The position numbers were made by a program, and so were the translations under genes. Shown here in pieces: positions 7,212 to 15,914 of a stretch of DNA of 64,000 nucleotides. Each line of letters starts with the position of its first letter. The stretch's first letter is position 1. Under the pieces are notes generated by a model, which made no database searches, was not told the origin of the DNA, and saw nothing but the letters and a program-made list of their open reading frames with translations. The DNA is from Phyllobacterium pellucidum (GTDB lineage Bacteria > Pseudomonadota > Alphaproteobacteria > Rhizobiales > Rhizobiaceae), in NCBI RefSeq assembly GCF_013327855.1, contig NZ_JABUMX010000002.1, positions 434,001 through 498,000 on the forward strand. The letters run 5' to 3'.

Positions 7212-10063
7212 TTGCGCGCCCACTCCTCACCGTAGCGAATCTCATCTGCGCCAAGCTTCTGGCTGCCGGGCCGTTCAATCGCACCAAATTGCGGCTCGCT
7301 CATCGCATCGCCTTCCTCGGCCTTTTCGATGCGGACGCGCAAATCATACCAGGCCGCCTGTCCGGTGATCGGGTCGGAATTCGACCAGCGCATGCCGTCG
7401 GCCTTGGGCGGCAGGAGTTCATGGATAAGGTGGTTGAGCAGGAAGCCCTTCGTCGCCTCCGGCGCATCGGGCGCGAGTGCCCAAGCCCCCTTGCGCTTGC
7501 CGATGGCGTTCCATGTCCACATGGTGCGCCCGTTTACCGCCTCTGTTCGCGCAATCTCGCATTTGATGCGGCCATGATGCGAGATTACCCACGCCCAATC
7601 GCCGTCCTTGAGCCCAAGCTCGTCGCAAATCCCGCCCGGAACATAGAGCGGGTTGCGCGTATGGATTTGCCGGAGCCAGGCATTTTGCGACCCCCAGGAA
7701 TGGTACATCGCCATCGGTCGCTGCGTCAGCGCGTGATAGGGAAAGGCGTTCGAGTCGATGCCCTGTTCCTCGAACGGCCGGTACCAGTCCGGCAGCGGAT
7801 CGAAGCAATCGATGAGGCGCTGCCTGTACGCTTGCGGCGCAACCGGCTGGCGCACGCCCTCGGCGGACAGACGGAACTTCTGCAGCGTCTCGACATAAAG
7901 CTGGATCGTGACCGGCTGCGGGGCGTCGAAGAAGCCCATGTCGATGGCAAATTGCTGGTAGGCCGCGTTATGATGCTTGAAGTAGAGCGCTTCCTCCGGA
8001 ATGTGCTTCACCCAGAAGGCGCCGTGTTCGATATATTGCTTGAGCTGATCCTTGTTTGGCGCGCCCCTGCCCTCATCCTCGCCAGCCTCGCCGCGAAAGC
8101 CGGAAAGCGGTCCGATGCCGGGCTTGCGCTGGTGATTGACGATGTAATCGGCGTAATCCTTGTAGAGCGCTTTGCCATCCGCATCGACGAAGCCCGGCAA
8201 TTTCAGGCGCGCACCAAGATCGATCAGCACCGACTGGAAGCCGCGCACGTCGCGGTCGGGTTTCAGGACCGGCCACCGGATTGCGTCGCAAGCCGCTTCC
8301 GGCTCCGAGATCGGACGATCGAGCAGCGAAATACAGTCATGGCGTTCGAGATACGTCGTATCCGGCAGAACAAGATCGGCATAGGCCACCATTTCTGACG
8401 AATAGGCGTCGGAATAGATTATCTTGGGTATCCTGTACTCGCCTGTCGCAGGATCGCGCTCCTCGAGCATCCTGATCGTGCCGCGCGTGTTCATCGACGA
8501 GTTCCAGGCCATGTTGGCCATGTAGAGAAAGAGCACGTCGACGGGATAAGGGTCGCCCGCCGAGGCATTGGCGATCACCATATGCATCATGCCATGGGCC
8601 GAAAGCGGCGCCTCCCATGAAAAGGCCTTGTCGATCCGTTGCGGCTTGCCGTCTGCGTCGACCAGTAGGTCCTCCGGCCCCAGCGGATAACCGAGATGGG
8701 GTCCTGCCAGCGGTTGGCCCGGCCTCACATGCTCAGATTTACCGTGCGGGCGAGGATGAGCCGTGGCGGGCTTCGGATATGGCGGCTTGTAGCGATAACC
8801 GCCGGGGCAGTCGATCGAGCCGATGATGGTCTGCAGCACGTGCAGCGCACGGGCAGACTGGAACCCGTTGGAATGGGCGGAGATTCCGCGCATGGCGTGA
8901 AAGCTGACCGGGCGTCCGATCATCACCTCGTGCTGCTCGCCCTTCATGTCCGTCCACGGCTGCGCAATGACGATCTCTTCCTCGAAGGCGACCCGCGCGA
9001 TCTCGGAGGCAAGGCCGCGAATGGTCTTTGCGTCGATCCCGGTTTCGGCCGCCACTGCCTCCGGCGCATATTTCGGATCGAGATATTTTTCAGCCATCAG
9101 GCGAAGGACACTGCGCACGTTGCGATTGTCGGCAGTCATGAAATCCGCGTTGAGATCGGCGACATGTCCGGGCTCGTCAAATCGAACGAGTGCCCCGGTG
9201 GCGCGGTCGCGCACCAGCGCCTTGCCGAGATCATCACGCAGGAAGAGCCCATGATCCTCATGACCCGGATCGTCGATCACCAGCCAGGGGGCGTTGGTGT
9301 AGCGGCGCAGATAGTCGAGATCGATGCGGCCGGTGCGAAAGAGTTCATGGATAATGGACAGGATCAGCAGGCCATCGGTGCCAGGCCGGATGCCGATCCA
9401 GTTGTCGGCGATGGCGGAATAGCCGGTGCGGACGGGATTGACCGAAACAAAGCGCGCGCCTCGCTTTTTCAGCTTGGAAATGCCTATCTTGATCGGGTTG
9501 GAATCGTGATCCTCGGCAACGCCGAAGAGAACGAAAAGCTTGGTCTTGTCCCAATCCGGTGCACCGAATTCCCAGAACGCACCGCCTATCGTATAGATGC
9601 CGGCGGCCGCCATGTTGACCGAGCAGAAGCCGCCATGGGCCGCATAATTCGGCGTGCCGAAATTCTGCGCCCAGTAGCTGGTCAAGGCCTGCGACTGGTC
9701 GCGCCCGGTAAAGAAAGCCAGCTTCTGCGGCGCAGTTTCTCGTACCGGTTGCAGCCAATCGACGGCGAGCGACAGCGCCTCGTCCCAGCTGATTTCCCTG
9801 AATTGGCCGGAGCCGCGCGGCCCGGTGCGCAGGAGCGGCGCCCGCAGGCGCGCAGGCGAATAGTGCTGCATGATACCGGCAGAGCCCTTGGCACAGAGCA
9901 CACCCTTGTTGATGGGATGATCGCGATTGCCCTCGATATAGCGGACCTTGCCATCCTTCAGATGGACATCGATGCCGCAGCGACATGCGCACATGTAGCA
10001 GGTGGTCTTGCGAACTTCATCACCAACCGGCTCCGACAGGGCAAGGTCTGGTTCTGAATTCAT
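7208..10063 (-). CDS. soeA: Molybdopterin oxidoreductase, cytoplasmic SoeA-type
   Basis: Catalytic subunit of 951 residues of the DMSO reductase superfamily with bis-MGD molybdenum. The N-terminal 4Fe-4S site is CYMCACRCG, followed by a fourth Cys in KGVLCAKGSAG. No twin-arginine signal precedes it, so the enzyme should be cytoplasmic, unlike DmsA. That feature, the length and the soeB/soeC partners fit SoeABC, which oxidises sulfite to sulfate and feeds quinone. The substrate is inferred: a polysulfide, thiosulfate or other cytoplasmic molybdoenzyme cannot be excluded. An inverted repeat lies 31-61 bases upstream of the ATG. Confidence 0.78.
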   Translation of the reverse strand: MNSEPDLALSEPVGDEVRKTTCYMCACRCGIDVHLKDGKVRYIEGNRDHPINKGVLCAKGSAGIMQHYSPARLRAPLLRTGPRGSGQFREISWDEALSLAVDWLQPVRETAPQKLAFFTGRDQSQALTSYWAQNFGTPNYAAHGGFCSVNMAAAGIYTIGGAFWEFGAPDWDKTKLFVLFGVAEDHDSNPIKIGISKLKKRGARFVSVNPVRTGYSAIADNWIGIRPGTDGLLILSIIHELFRTGRIDLDYLRRYTNAPWLVIDDPGHEDHGLFLRDDLGKALVRDRATGALVRFDEPGHVADLNADFMTADNRNVRSVLRLMAEKYLDPKYAPEAVAAETGIDAKTIRGLASEIARVAFEEEIVIAQPWTDMKGEQHEVMIGRPVSFHAMRGISAHSNGFQSARALHVLQTIIGSIDCPGGYRYKPPYPKPATAHPRPHGKSEHVRPGQPLAGPHLGYPLGPEDLLVDADGKPQRIDKAFSWEAPLSAHGMMHMVIANASAGDPYPVDVLFLYMANMAWNSSMNTRGTIRMLEERDPATGEYRIPKIIYSDAYSSEMVAYADLVLPDTTYLERHDCISLLDRPISEPEAACDAIRWPVLKPDRDVRGFQSVLIDLGARLKLPGFVDADGKALYKDYADYIVNHQRKPGIGPLSGFRGEAGEDEGRGAPNKDQLKQYIEHGAFWVKHIPEEALYFKHHNAAYQQFAIDMGFFDAPQPVTIQLYVETLQKFRLSAEGVRQPVAPQAYRQRLIDCFDPLPDWYRPFEEQGIDSNAFPYHALTQRPMAMYHSWGSQNAWLRQIHTRNPLYVPGGICDELGLKDGDWAWVISHHGRIKCEIARTEAVNGRTMWTWNAIGKRKGAWALAPDAPEATKGFLLNHLIHELLPPKADGMRWSNSDPITGQAAWYDLRVRIEKAEEGDAMSEPQFGAIERPGSQKLGADEIRYGEEWARK

Positions 10064-10093
10064 CTCTTGAGTCGCCCCGCTGTTTGCATACCC

Positions 10094-10124
10094 GATTGTT
10101 TCACAATGCGTAGTGAAAACAATC
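10094..10124. promoter_or_regulatory. Inverted repeat upstream of soeA, candidate operator
   Basis: GATTGTTTCAC at 10094-10104 and GTGAAAACAATC at 10113-10124 are inverted repeats (one extra A in the right arm) with an 8-base spacer. The centre lies about 46 bases upstream of the soeA ATG, a usual position for a regulator binding site. No regulator gene is adjacent, so the cognate protein is unknown. Confidence 0.5.
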
Positions 10125-10282
10125 CTGTAACAGTCGATCAGTTGCAGTTTGGCGAAGCGTTTCAGCCTCGACTGCGAGAGCCTGCCCGACTCGGAGGCAT
10201 CTTAGCGGTTTTGCAGCGGCGTATTGTAGGGAAAGCGGCACATGGCTTTATTTGTGCAGACAAATCGCAACCGTGGCGCGAA

Positions 10283-10462
10283 TCAGGACCGATCGGCACG
10301 CCGCCGCTTATACATGGTCCAGGCATCGCGGATCTCCCGCAACGGCATCTGGGGATCAACGATCCTGGCCAGCGGCACAATGTCCGCGAGCGACCCAGCC
10401 TTGGGCCGCTCCACGCATATCAAATCGATGAGCCGTTCGCGCCGATCGAAAAGCGGCGTCAT
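10283..10462 (-). CDS. Small hypothetical protein, third of a coupled trio
   Basis: A 59-residue basic protein, MTPLFDRRERLIDLICVERP at its start, with no membrane segment. I do not recognise it. Its ATG overlaps the TGA of the preceding gene (ATGA at 10462-10459), and an upstream alternative Met adds only two residues. The tight coupling, rather than similarity, is the evidence that it is real. Confidence 0.55.
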   Translation of the reverse strand: MTPLFDRRERLIDLICVERPKAGSLADIVPLARIVDPQMPLREIRDAWTMYKRRRADRS

Positions 10463-10824
10463 TCCCAAAGGCCCATCGTGTCGGCGGTCCAGGCGCCCTG
10501 GCGAACCATGCGGCGCCTCGCCTTGAGGAAAAGCACTGCTGCCAGCGCCGCGATCAAGAGGCCGGCGCCTACGTTCCAGACCATCGAGATACCGACGGCT
10601 ATAAGGATGACGAGAACCGGGATGAGGCGGCGAAACCAGGTTTCGACGACGGCGTCGCGGTCGGCCTTGAGCCGGCGCTCGCGCATCAGTTCAGTCTTTT
10701 CGTGCCTGGTCATCACGACACCTTCAAACATGACGGCACAAGGGTCATAACCTGCGGCTTCGGGGTCGAAAGCCTCGTCAATACGTCGTTGGCGGCGATA
10801 TTCCGCCAGAGTCCAGCGTGTCAT
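10459..10824 (-). CDS. Small membrane protein, second of a coupled trio
   Basis: A 121-residue protein with a charged N-terminal half (many Arg, Glu and Asp) and two hydrophobic stretches near residues 68-83 and 86-101 (IPVLVILIAVGISMVW and GAGLLIAALAAVLFL). Both ends overlap neighbours by ATGA. I do not recognise the family. The layout suggests a cytoplasmic N-terminus with a membrane hairpin. Confidence 0.6.
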   Translation of the reverse strand: MTRWTLAEYRRQRRIDEAFDPEAAGYDPCAVMFEGVVMTRHEKTELMRERRLKADRDAVVETWFRRLIPVLVILIAVGISMVWNVGAGLLIAALAAVLFLKARRRMVRQGAWTADTMGLWE

Positions 10825-11018
10825 TTTACGAGTTCTACAGCCGAATGGGGCATCGGCACGTCAGCATGGGATGGCGCAAGCAGCGCCAGCGCAAGGATAA
10901 GGCCAATAACGCAGAGGACACCAATAGCACAGGAGCCGCGGCGCTCGTCGGAGCTGCCTTCGTGCTCTTGTTCCATGCGTGCATATTCAGTCTCTGCTAC
11001 TCGTTCTTCGCGGAGCAT
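10821..11018 (-). CDS. Small single-pass membrane protein, first of a coupled trio
   Basis: A 65-residue protein if started at the ATG at 11018 (MLREERVAETEYARMEQEHE), which has AGGA about 9 bases upstream. An open frame continues to 11129 but its extra residues look non-coding. A charged N-terminus is followed by one hydrophobic segment, CAIGVLCVIGLILALALLAP. Its stop overlaps the next start. Function is unknown. Confidence 0.5.
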   Translation of the reverse strand: MLREERVAETEYARMEQEHEGSSDERRGSCAIGVLCVIGLILALALLAPSHADVPMPHSAVELVK

Positions 11019-11294
11019 CGTCGTGGTCCTGTTTGGTGAAAAAGTTGCCGTTACATTGCGGCGATTGACCAGATGGCCCTTGTCGAGTTCAAGTTCAATC
11101 GGGTGCGACAAAACTGTACAAATGCGCAATTTACTTGCTGCGAAAGACCACTTTGTAACGCTTACTTACGTTTGCCGGGCATCCGTCAAAGAAAGTGCAA
11201 AGTAGTGCAATGCATTCGTGAACCTGTTGCAATGGCGCCTTGGCGCAGCACTTGCCTCTTGCCAAATCAGCGGGTCCCCTGATTTGATGCGCGC

Positions 11295-12566
11295 ATGGAC
11301 GAAAAGCTGCGCCGGGCCATTGATAGACGCCGTGACGACCTGGTCGCGCTGACGCGTGATCTCATCCGCTTTCCGACGATCAATCCGCCCGGCGAAGCCT
11401 ACACGCCCTGCGCCGAATATCTGGCGAAGCGCCTGCAAAAATCCGGATTCGAAACGCAACTGATTCGGGGCGTCGGCACGCCGGGTGATACTGACCGCTA
11501 TCCGCGCACCAATGTTATCGCCCGCTTCGACGGCCGCACCCATGGCCAGACCGTGCATTTCAACTCGCATATCGATGTCGTCGATACCGGTGAGGGCTGG
11601 ACGGTCGACCCGTTCGAGGCCGTGGTTAAGGACGGCAAGATTTATGGTCGCGGCGCCTGCGACATGAAAGGCGGACTGGCGGCATCGGTCATTGCCGCCG
11701 AAGCCTTTCTCGAGGTCTATCCGGATTTCGCCGGCGCAATCGAGATTTCCGGCACCGTCGACGAAGAGTCGGGCGGATTTGGCGGCGTCGCTTTTCTTGC
11801 GAGCAAAGGCTTTTTCTCGAAGCCGCGTGTCGACCACGTCATCATTCCCGAACCGCTGAACAAAGACCGTATCTGTCTCGGACATCGCGGGGTGTGGTGG
11901 GCCGAAATCGAGACCAAGGGCGAAATCGCCCACGGTTCGATGCCGTTCCTCGGCGACTGCGCGATCCGGCATATGAGCGCGGTGCTCGACGCCTTCGAGA
12001 ATGAGTTGTTCCCGGCACTCGACAGGAAGCAAACCCGGATGCCGGTCGTACCGGAAGGCGCGCGACGCTCGACCATGAACATCAACGCCATCCATGGCGG
12101 CCAAACCGACGACTATTCCGGCCTGCCCTCGCCCAACGTGCCAGATTCCTGCCGGCTGACGATCGATCGCCGCTTCCTGCTTGAGGAAGATATTGCCGAA
12201 GTGAAACGCGAGGTCACCTCGATCCTCGACCGGTTGCAATGGGAACGGCCGAAATTTCACTACGAGATTCGGGACATCATGGAGGTACAGCCTACCATGA
12301 CCGAGCGCGACGCGCCGGTGGTGACAGCAGTGGCGGAGGGCATCCGGTCCGTATTCGGACGCGAGCCCGCCTATGTGATTTCGCCCGGCACCTATGACCA
12401 GAAGCATATAGCCCGCATCGGGCTCCTGCACGATTGCATCGCCTATGGGCCCGGCATTCTCGATCTTGCACACCGGCCGGACGAATATGTGGGCATCGAC
12501 GACATGCTCGAATCCGCTAATGTCATGGCGCTTGGGCTCAAGATTCTCTTGTCCGGATCGGTCTGA
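11295..12566 (+). CDS. M20-family metallopeptidase/deacylase (ArgE/DapE-like)
   Basis: Cytoplasmic zinc hydrolase of 423 residues. Signature motifs of the family are visible: HFNSHIDVVDTGEGW (first zinc His and Asp), GRGACDMKGG (bridging Asp) and GTVDEESGG (catalytic Glu pair). Related enzymes remove acyl groups from amino acids or cleave small peptides. The gene lies 18 bases upstream of a dipeptide-type binding protein and its transporter, so the likely role is hydrolysis of the imported compound. An ArgE or DapE housekeeping role is less likely given this setting. It starts at the ATG of MDEKLRRAIDRRRDDLV. Confidence 0.82.
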   Translation: MDEKLRRAIDRRRDDLVALTRDLIRFPTINPPGEAYTPCAEYLAKRLQKSGFETQLIRGVGTPGDTDRYPRTNVIARFDGRTHGQTVHFNSHIDVVDTGEGWTVDPFEAVVKDGKIYGRGACDMKGGLAASVIAAEAFLEVYPDFAGAIEISGTVDEESGGFGGVAFLASKGFFSKPRVDHVIIPEPLNKDRICLGHRGVWWAEIETKGEIAHGSMPFLGDCAIRHMSAVLDAFENELFPALDRKQTRMPVVPEGARRSTMNINAIHGGQTDDYSGLPSPNVPDSCRLTIDRRFLLEEDIAEVKREVTSILDRLQWERPKFHYEIRDIMEVQPTMTERDAPVVTAVAEGIRSVFGREPAYVISPGTYDQKHIARIGLLHDCIAYGPGILDLAHRPDEYVGIDDMLESANVMALGLKILLSGSV

Positions 12567-12584
12567 CCTGTTGGGAGTGGTTGA

Positions 12585-14069
12585 ATGAACAATTTCGCAA
12601 AATCGGCACTGGTGGGCGCGGCCCTGGCGCTGCTCACCTCGAGCGCAGCCTTTGCTGCGCGCGCCGATCTCGTGCTCGGCATCGTCCTCGAGCCGCCGCA
12701 TATCGATCCGACAGCAGGCGCGGCTGCTGCCATCGACGAAATCGTCTACGCCAATATCTTCGAAGGGTTGACCCGTATCGGGCCGAAGGGCGAAGTGTTG
12801 CCGGCGCTGGCGGAAAGCTGGACGCTTTCCGACGACGGCAAGACATATACGTTCAAGCTACACAAGGACGTGAAATTCCACGACGGCACCAGCTTCGACG
12901 CGGAAGACGTGAAATTCTCGCTGGACAGGGCACGCGGCGGCGACTCCACCAATGCGCAAAAGGGCCTGTTTGCAGCAATCGATACAGTCGAGGTTGTCGA
13001 TCCGTTGACGGTCAAGGTCACGCTGAAGCAGCCGAGCGGCGATTTCCTCTATAATATGGGCTGGGGTGACGCCGTCATCGTCGCGCCGGAAAGCGCCCAA
13101 ACCAACAAGGAAAAGCCGATCGGCACCGGGCCATTCAAATTCGATAGTTGGGCCAAGGGATCGCAGATTGTTATATCGAAGAATGCGGCCTATTGGGGCA
13201 AGCCAGCCCTGCTCGACAAGGCGACATTTCGCATCATCCCCGATCCTGCCGCCGCGACCGCGGCGCTGCTGGCGGGCGATGTCCAGGCCTTTCCGGTGTT
13301 CCCGAGCTATGAAACCATCGCGCAGTTCGAGGCCGATCCACGTTTCAAGGTCGTCATCGGCACCACCGAGGGCGAAACCATCCTCGGCATGAACAACAAG
13401 AAGCCGCCTTTCGACAATTTGAAAGTGCGTCAGGCCATCGCCCATGCGATCGACCGCAAGGCGCTCATCGACGGTGCGATGTTCGGGCTCGGAACCCCCA
13501 TCGGTTCGTTCTTTCCGCCGCACCACCCTGCCTATATCGACCTGACATCGCAAACCGCTTTCGACCCTGAATTGTCGAAGAAGCTTCTTGCGGAGGCCGG
13601 TCACCCCGATGGGTTCAAAACCACGCTGAAGCTGCCACCGCCGACCTATGCGCGGCGCGGCGGGGAGATTATCGCGGCTGAACTGCGCGACGTCGGAATC
13701 CAGGCTGAAATCGTGCCGCTCGAATGGGCGCAATGGCTCGATCAGGTGTTCAAGAACAAGGATTACGACATGACCATCGTGTCGCACACCGAGCCGAACG
13801 ATCTGAATATTTTTGCCCGCGACGACTATTACTTCAACTACGACAATCCGGCTTTCAAGGATCTCATCAAGCAGATCGAGGCGACGTCCGACGACGCCAA
13901 GCGAACGGAGCTTTACCAAGAGGCGCAGAAGATACTCGCGACCGATGTTCCCGCGGCTTTTCTTTTTCAGCTGCCCAAGACCGGCGTCTGGGATGCCAAG
14001 ATCGAGGGCCTTTGGGAAAACGGCCCGATCCAGGCCAACGACCTGACCGCTGTGAAATGGGCGGATTGA
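12585..14069 (+). CDS. Peptide ABC transporter substrate-binding protein
   Basis: Periplasmic solute-binding protein of 494 residues, SBP_bac_5 (DppA/OppA) family. A signal peptide is clear: positive MNNFAKSALVG, a hydrophobic core and an AFA-A cleavage area near residue 24. Family features include LAESWTLSDDGKTYTFKLHK and DVKFSLDR in the N-terminal lobe. It is the second gene of a five-gene import unit. The ligand cannot be told from sequence; peptides, N-acyl amino acids or opine-like compounds fit the linked M20 hydrolase. Confidence 0.88.
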   Translation: MNNFAKSALVGAALALLTSSAAFAARADLVLGIVLEPPHIDPTAGAAAAIDEIVYANIFEGLTRIGPKGEVLPALAESWTLSDDGKTYTFKLHKDVKFHDGTSFDAEDVKFSLDRARGGDSTNAQKGLFAAIDTVEVVDPLTVKVTLKQPSGDFLYNMGWGDAVIVAPESAQTNKEKPIGTGPFKFDSWAKGSQIVISKNAAYWGKPALLDKATFRIIPDPAAATAALLAGDVQAFPVFPSYETIAQFEADPRFKVVIGTTEGETILGMNNKKPPFDNLKVRQAIAHAIDRKALIDGAMFGLGTPIGSFFPPHHPAYIDLTSQTAFDPELSKKLLAEAGHPDGFKTTLKLPPPTYARRGGEIIAAELRDVGIQAEIVPLEWAQWLDQVFKNKDYDMTIVSHTEPNDLNIFARDDYYFNYDNPAFKDLIKQIEATSDDAKRTELYQEAQKILATDVPAAFLFQLPKTGVWDAKIEGLWENGPIQANDLTAVKWAD

Positions 14070-14118
14070 GTTTGCACCTGACGGAGGGGGGTGTGATCGA
14101 TCGCCACCCGCGCTCCTT

Positions 14119-15066
14119 ATGCTGAACTACGCCGTAAAGCGCATTCTGATTGGCCTAGCGACAGTTCTCGCCGCGTCGATCGTCGTCTTCGCCATGCTGG
14201 AAATCGTTCCGGGCGACCCCGCGCGGCTCATGCTCGGCATGAATGCGACAGAAGATGCGGTTCACGCCCTGCAAGAGCAGATGGGTCTCAACCAGCCGCT
14301 TCTAGCGCGCTACTTCCATTGGCTGGGCGGCCTCCTGACAGGCGACCTCGGCCGGTCCTATACCTATTCGGTCCCGGTGGTCGATCTCATTGTCGAGCGC
14401 GTCGCAGTATCCCTGCCGCTCGCCCTCATCTCGCTCGTGCTCTCGACGGCAATCGCATTGCCCGTCGCCCTCTATTCAGCCTCGCGGCGCGGGACAGTTG
14501 CAGATACCGCCAGCATGGGCGTCGCCCAGATTGGCGTCGCCATACCGAACTTCTGGTTTGCCCTCCTCCTCGTTTATGTTTTTGCCGTGACACTGCGGCT
14601 TCTGCCTGCGGGCGGTTTTCCCGGCTGGAATGCCGGCATCTGGCAGGCATTGAAGGCGCTCATATTGCCATCCATTGCACTCGCATTGCCGCAGGCGGCG
14701 ATCCTCGCGCGCGTCGCCCGCTCCGCCCTTCTCGATGTGCTTGGCGAAGACTACATCCGCACGGCGCGGGCCAAGGGCCTCAGCAGACCCGGCGTTCTCT
14801 ACCGCCATGCGCTGCGCAATGCACTCATCCCGATCCTGACCATTGTCGGGCTGCAATTCGCCTTTCTGCTCGCCGGAACAATCATCATCGAGAACGTCTT
14901 CTACCTTCCCGGATTAGGGCGGCTGGTGTTTCAGGCCATTACCCAGCGCGACCTCATCGTCGTTGAAGGCGTTGTGATGTTGCTGGTCGCGACGGTCATC
15001 CTCATCAACCTCGTCGTCGATCTTTCCTATGCCATCGTCGATCCGCGTCTGCGGAACCGCCCATGA
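14119..15066 (+). CDS. Peptide ABC transporter permease, DppB type
   Basis: Inner-membrane permease of 315 residues with about six transmembrane segments. The conserved DppB opening MLNYAVKRILIGLATVL and the EAA loop (DYIRTARAKGLSRPGVLYRH) that contacts the ATPase are present. The stop overlaps the start of the next permease by four bases. The 49-base gap after the binding-protein gene contains a G-rich stretch, which may allow lower translation than the binding protein. Confidence 0.9.
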   Translation: MLNYAVKRILIGLATVLAASIVVFAMLEIVPGDPARLMLGMNATEDAVHALQEQMGLNQPLLARYFHWLGGLLTGDLGRSYTYSVPVVDLIVERVAVSLPLALISLVLSTAIALPVALYSASRRGTVADTASMGVAQIGVAIPNFWFALLLVYVFAVTLRLLPAGGFPGWNAGIWQALKALILPSIALALPQAAILARVARSALLDVLGEDYIRTARAKGLSRPGVLYRHALRNALIPILTIVGLQFAFLLAGTIIIENVFYLPGLGRLVFQAITQRDLIVVEGVVMLLVATVILINLVVDLSYAIVDPRLRNRP

Positions 15067-15914
15067 CCGCCTCCCCATGGCCTGAAGGGATGTCCAAGGC
15101 GATCGGCAACCGGTCGTTCGTCGTAGGTCTGACGATCACCGGCATCGTCGCCATAATGGCCGTCCTCTCCTTCGTATGGACTCCCTACGCCGTAGGGACG
15201 CTCGACATTGCCGGCAAGTTGAAGCCGCCCTCCTGGAGCCACTGGCTCGGCACCGACCATTATGGCCGCGACATCCTGTCTATGATCATGGTCGGCAGCC
15301 GCAACTCGATTGCGGTCGCCTTCGTCTCGGTTGCGATCGGCCTCGCGATCGGCGTGCCGCTTGGGCTTTGGGCCGCAGCGCGAGGCGGCTGGATCGACGA
15401 ACTGCTCATGCGGCTCAACGACCTGGTGTTTGCTTTTCCCGCACTGCTTTCAGCGGTGATGATAACCGCGGTCTTCGGACCCGGCGCGATCAACGCCATT
15501 ATCGCCATCGGCATATTCAACATCCCGGTCTTCGCCCGCGTCGCCCGCGGTGCGGCGCTGTCGCTTTGGCCGCGCGAATTTATTCTCGGCGCGCGTGCCT
15601 GCGGCAAGGGCGCGGCGCGCATTACGATCGAGCATGTCCTGCCCAACATCGCCAATCTCCTTGTGGTCCAGGCGACGATACAGTTCTCGCTGGGCATTCT
15701 CGCCGAGGCCGGGCTCTCCTATGTCGGCCTCGGTTCGCAACCGCCGATGCCAAGCTGGGGTCGCATGCTGTTCGAGGCCCAGACCATGATCGGCCTTGCG
15801 CCGCACATGGCGCTGTTTCCGGGTCTTGCCATCGTCATTACGGTGCTTGGCCTCAACCTCCTTGGTGACGGGCTGCGCGATGTACTCGATCCGCGGTTGC
15901 GGCGGGAGCGCTGA
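15063..15914 (+). CDS. Peptide ABC transporter permease, DppC type
   Basis: Second permease of the importer, 283 residues. It has the DppC-type LGTDHYGRDILS motif and an EAA loop at ILGARACGKGAARITIEHVL. It overlaps the upstream permease by ATGA and shares its last base with the ATPase gene start, so the three membrane and ATPase proteins are probably translated together. Confidence 0.9.
   Translation: MTASPWPEGMSKAIGNRSFVVGLTITGIVAIMAVLSFVWTPYAVGTLDIAGKLKPPSWSHWLGTDHYGRDILSMIMVGSRNSIAVAFVSVAIGLAIGVPLGLWAAARGGWIDELLMRLNDLVFAFPALLSAVMITAVFGPGAINAIIAIGIFNIPVFARVARGAALSLWPREFILGARACGKGAARITIEHVLPNIANLLVVQATIQFSLGILAEAGLSYVGLGSQPPMPSWGRMLFEAQTMIGLAPHMALFPGLAIVITVLGLNLLGDGLRDVLDPRLRRER

Noticed and set aside
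11166-12701. Minus-strand frame of 511 residues opposite the M20 peptidase
   Set aside because: The M20 motifs on the plus strand are decisive; this is a shadow frame.
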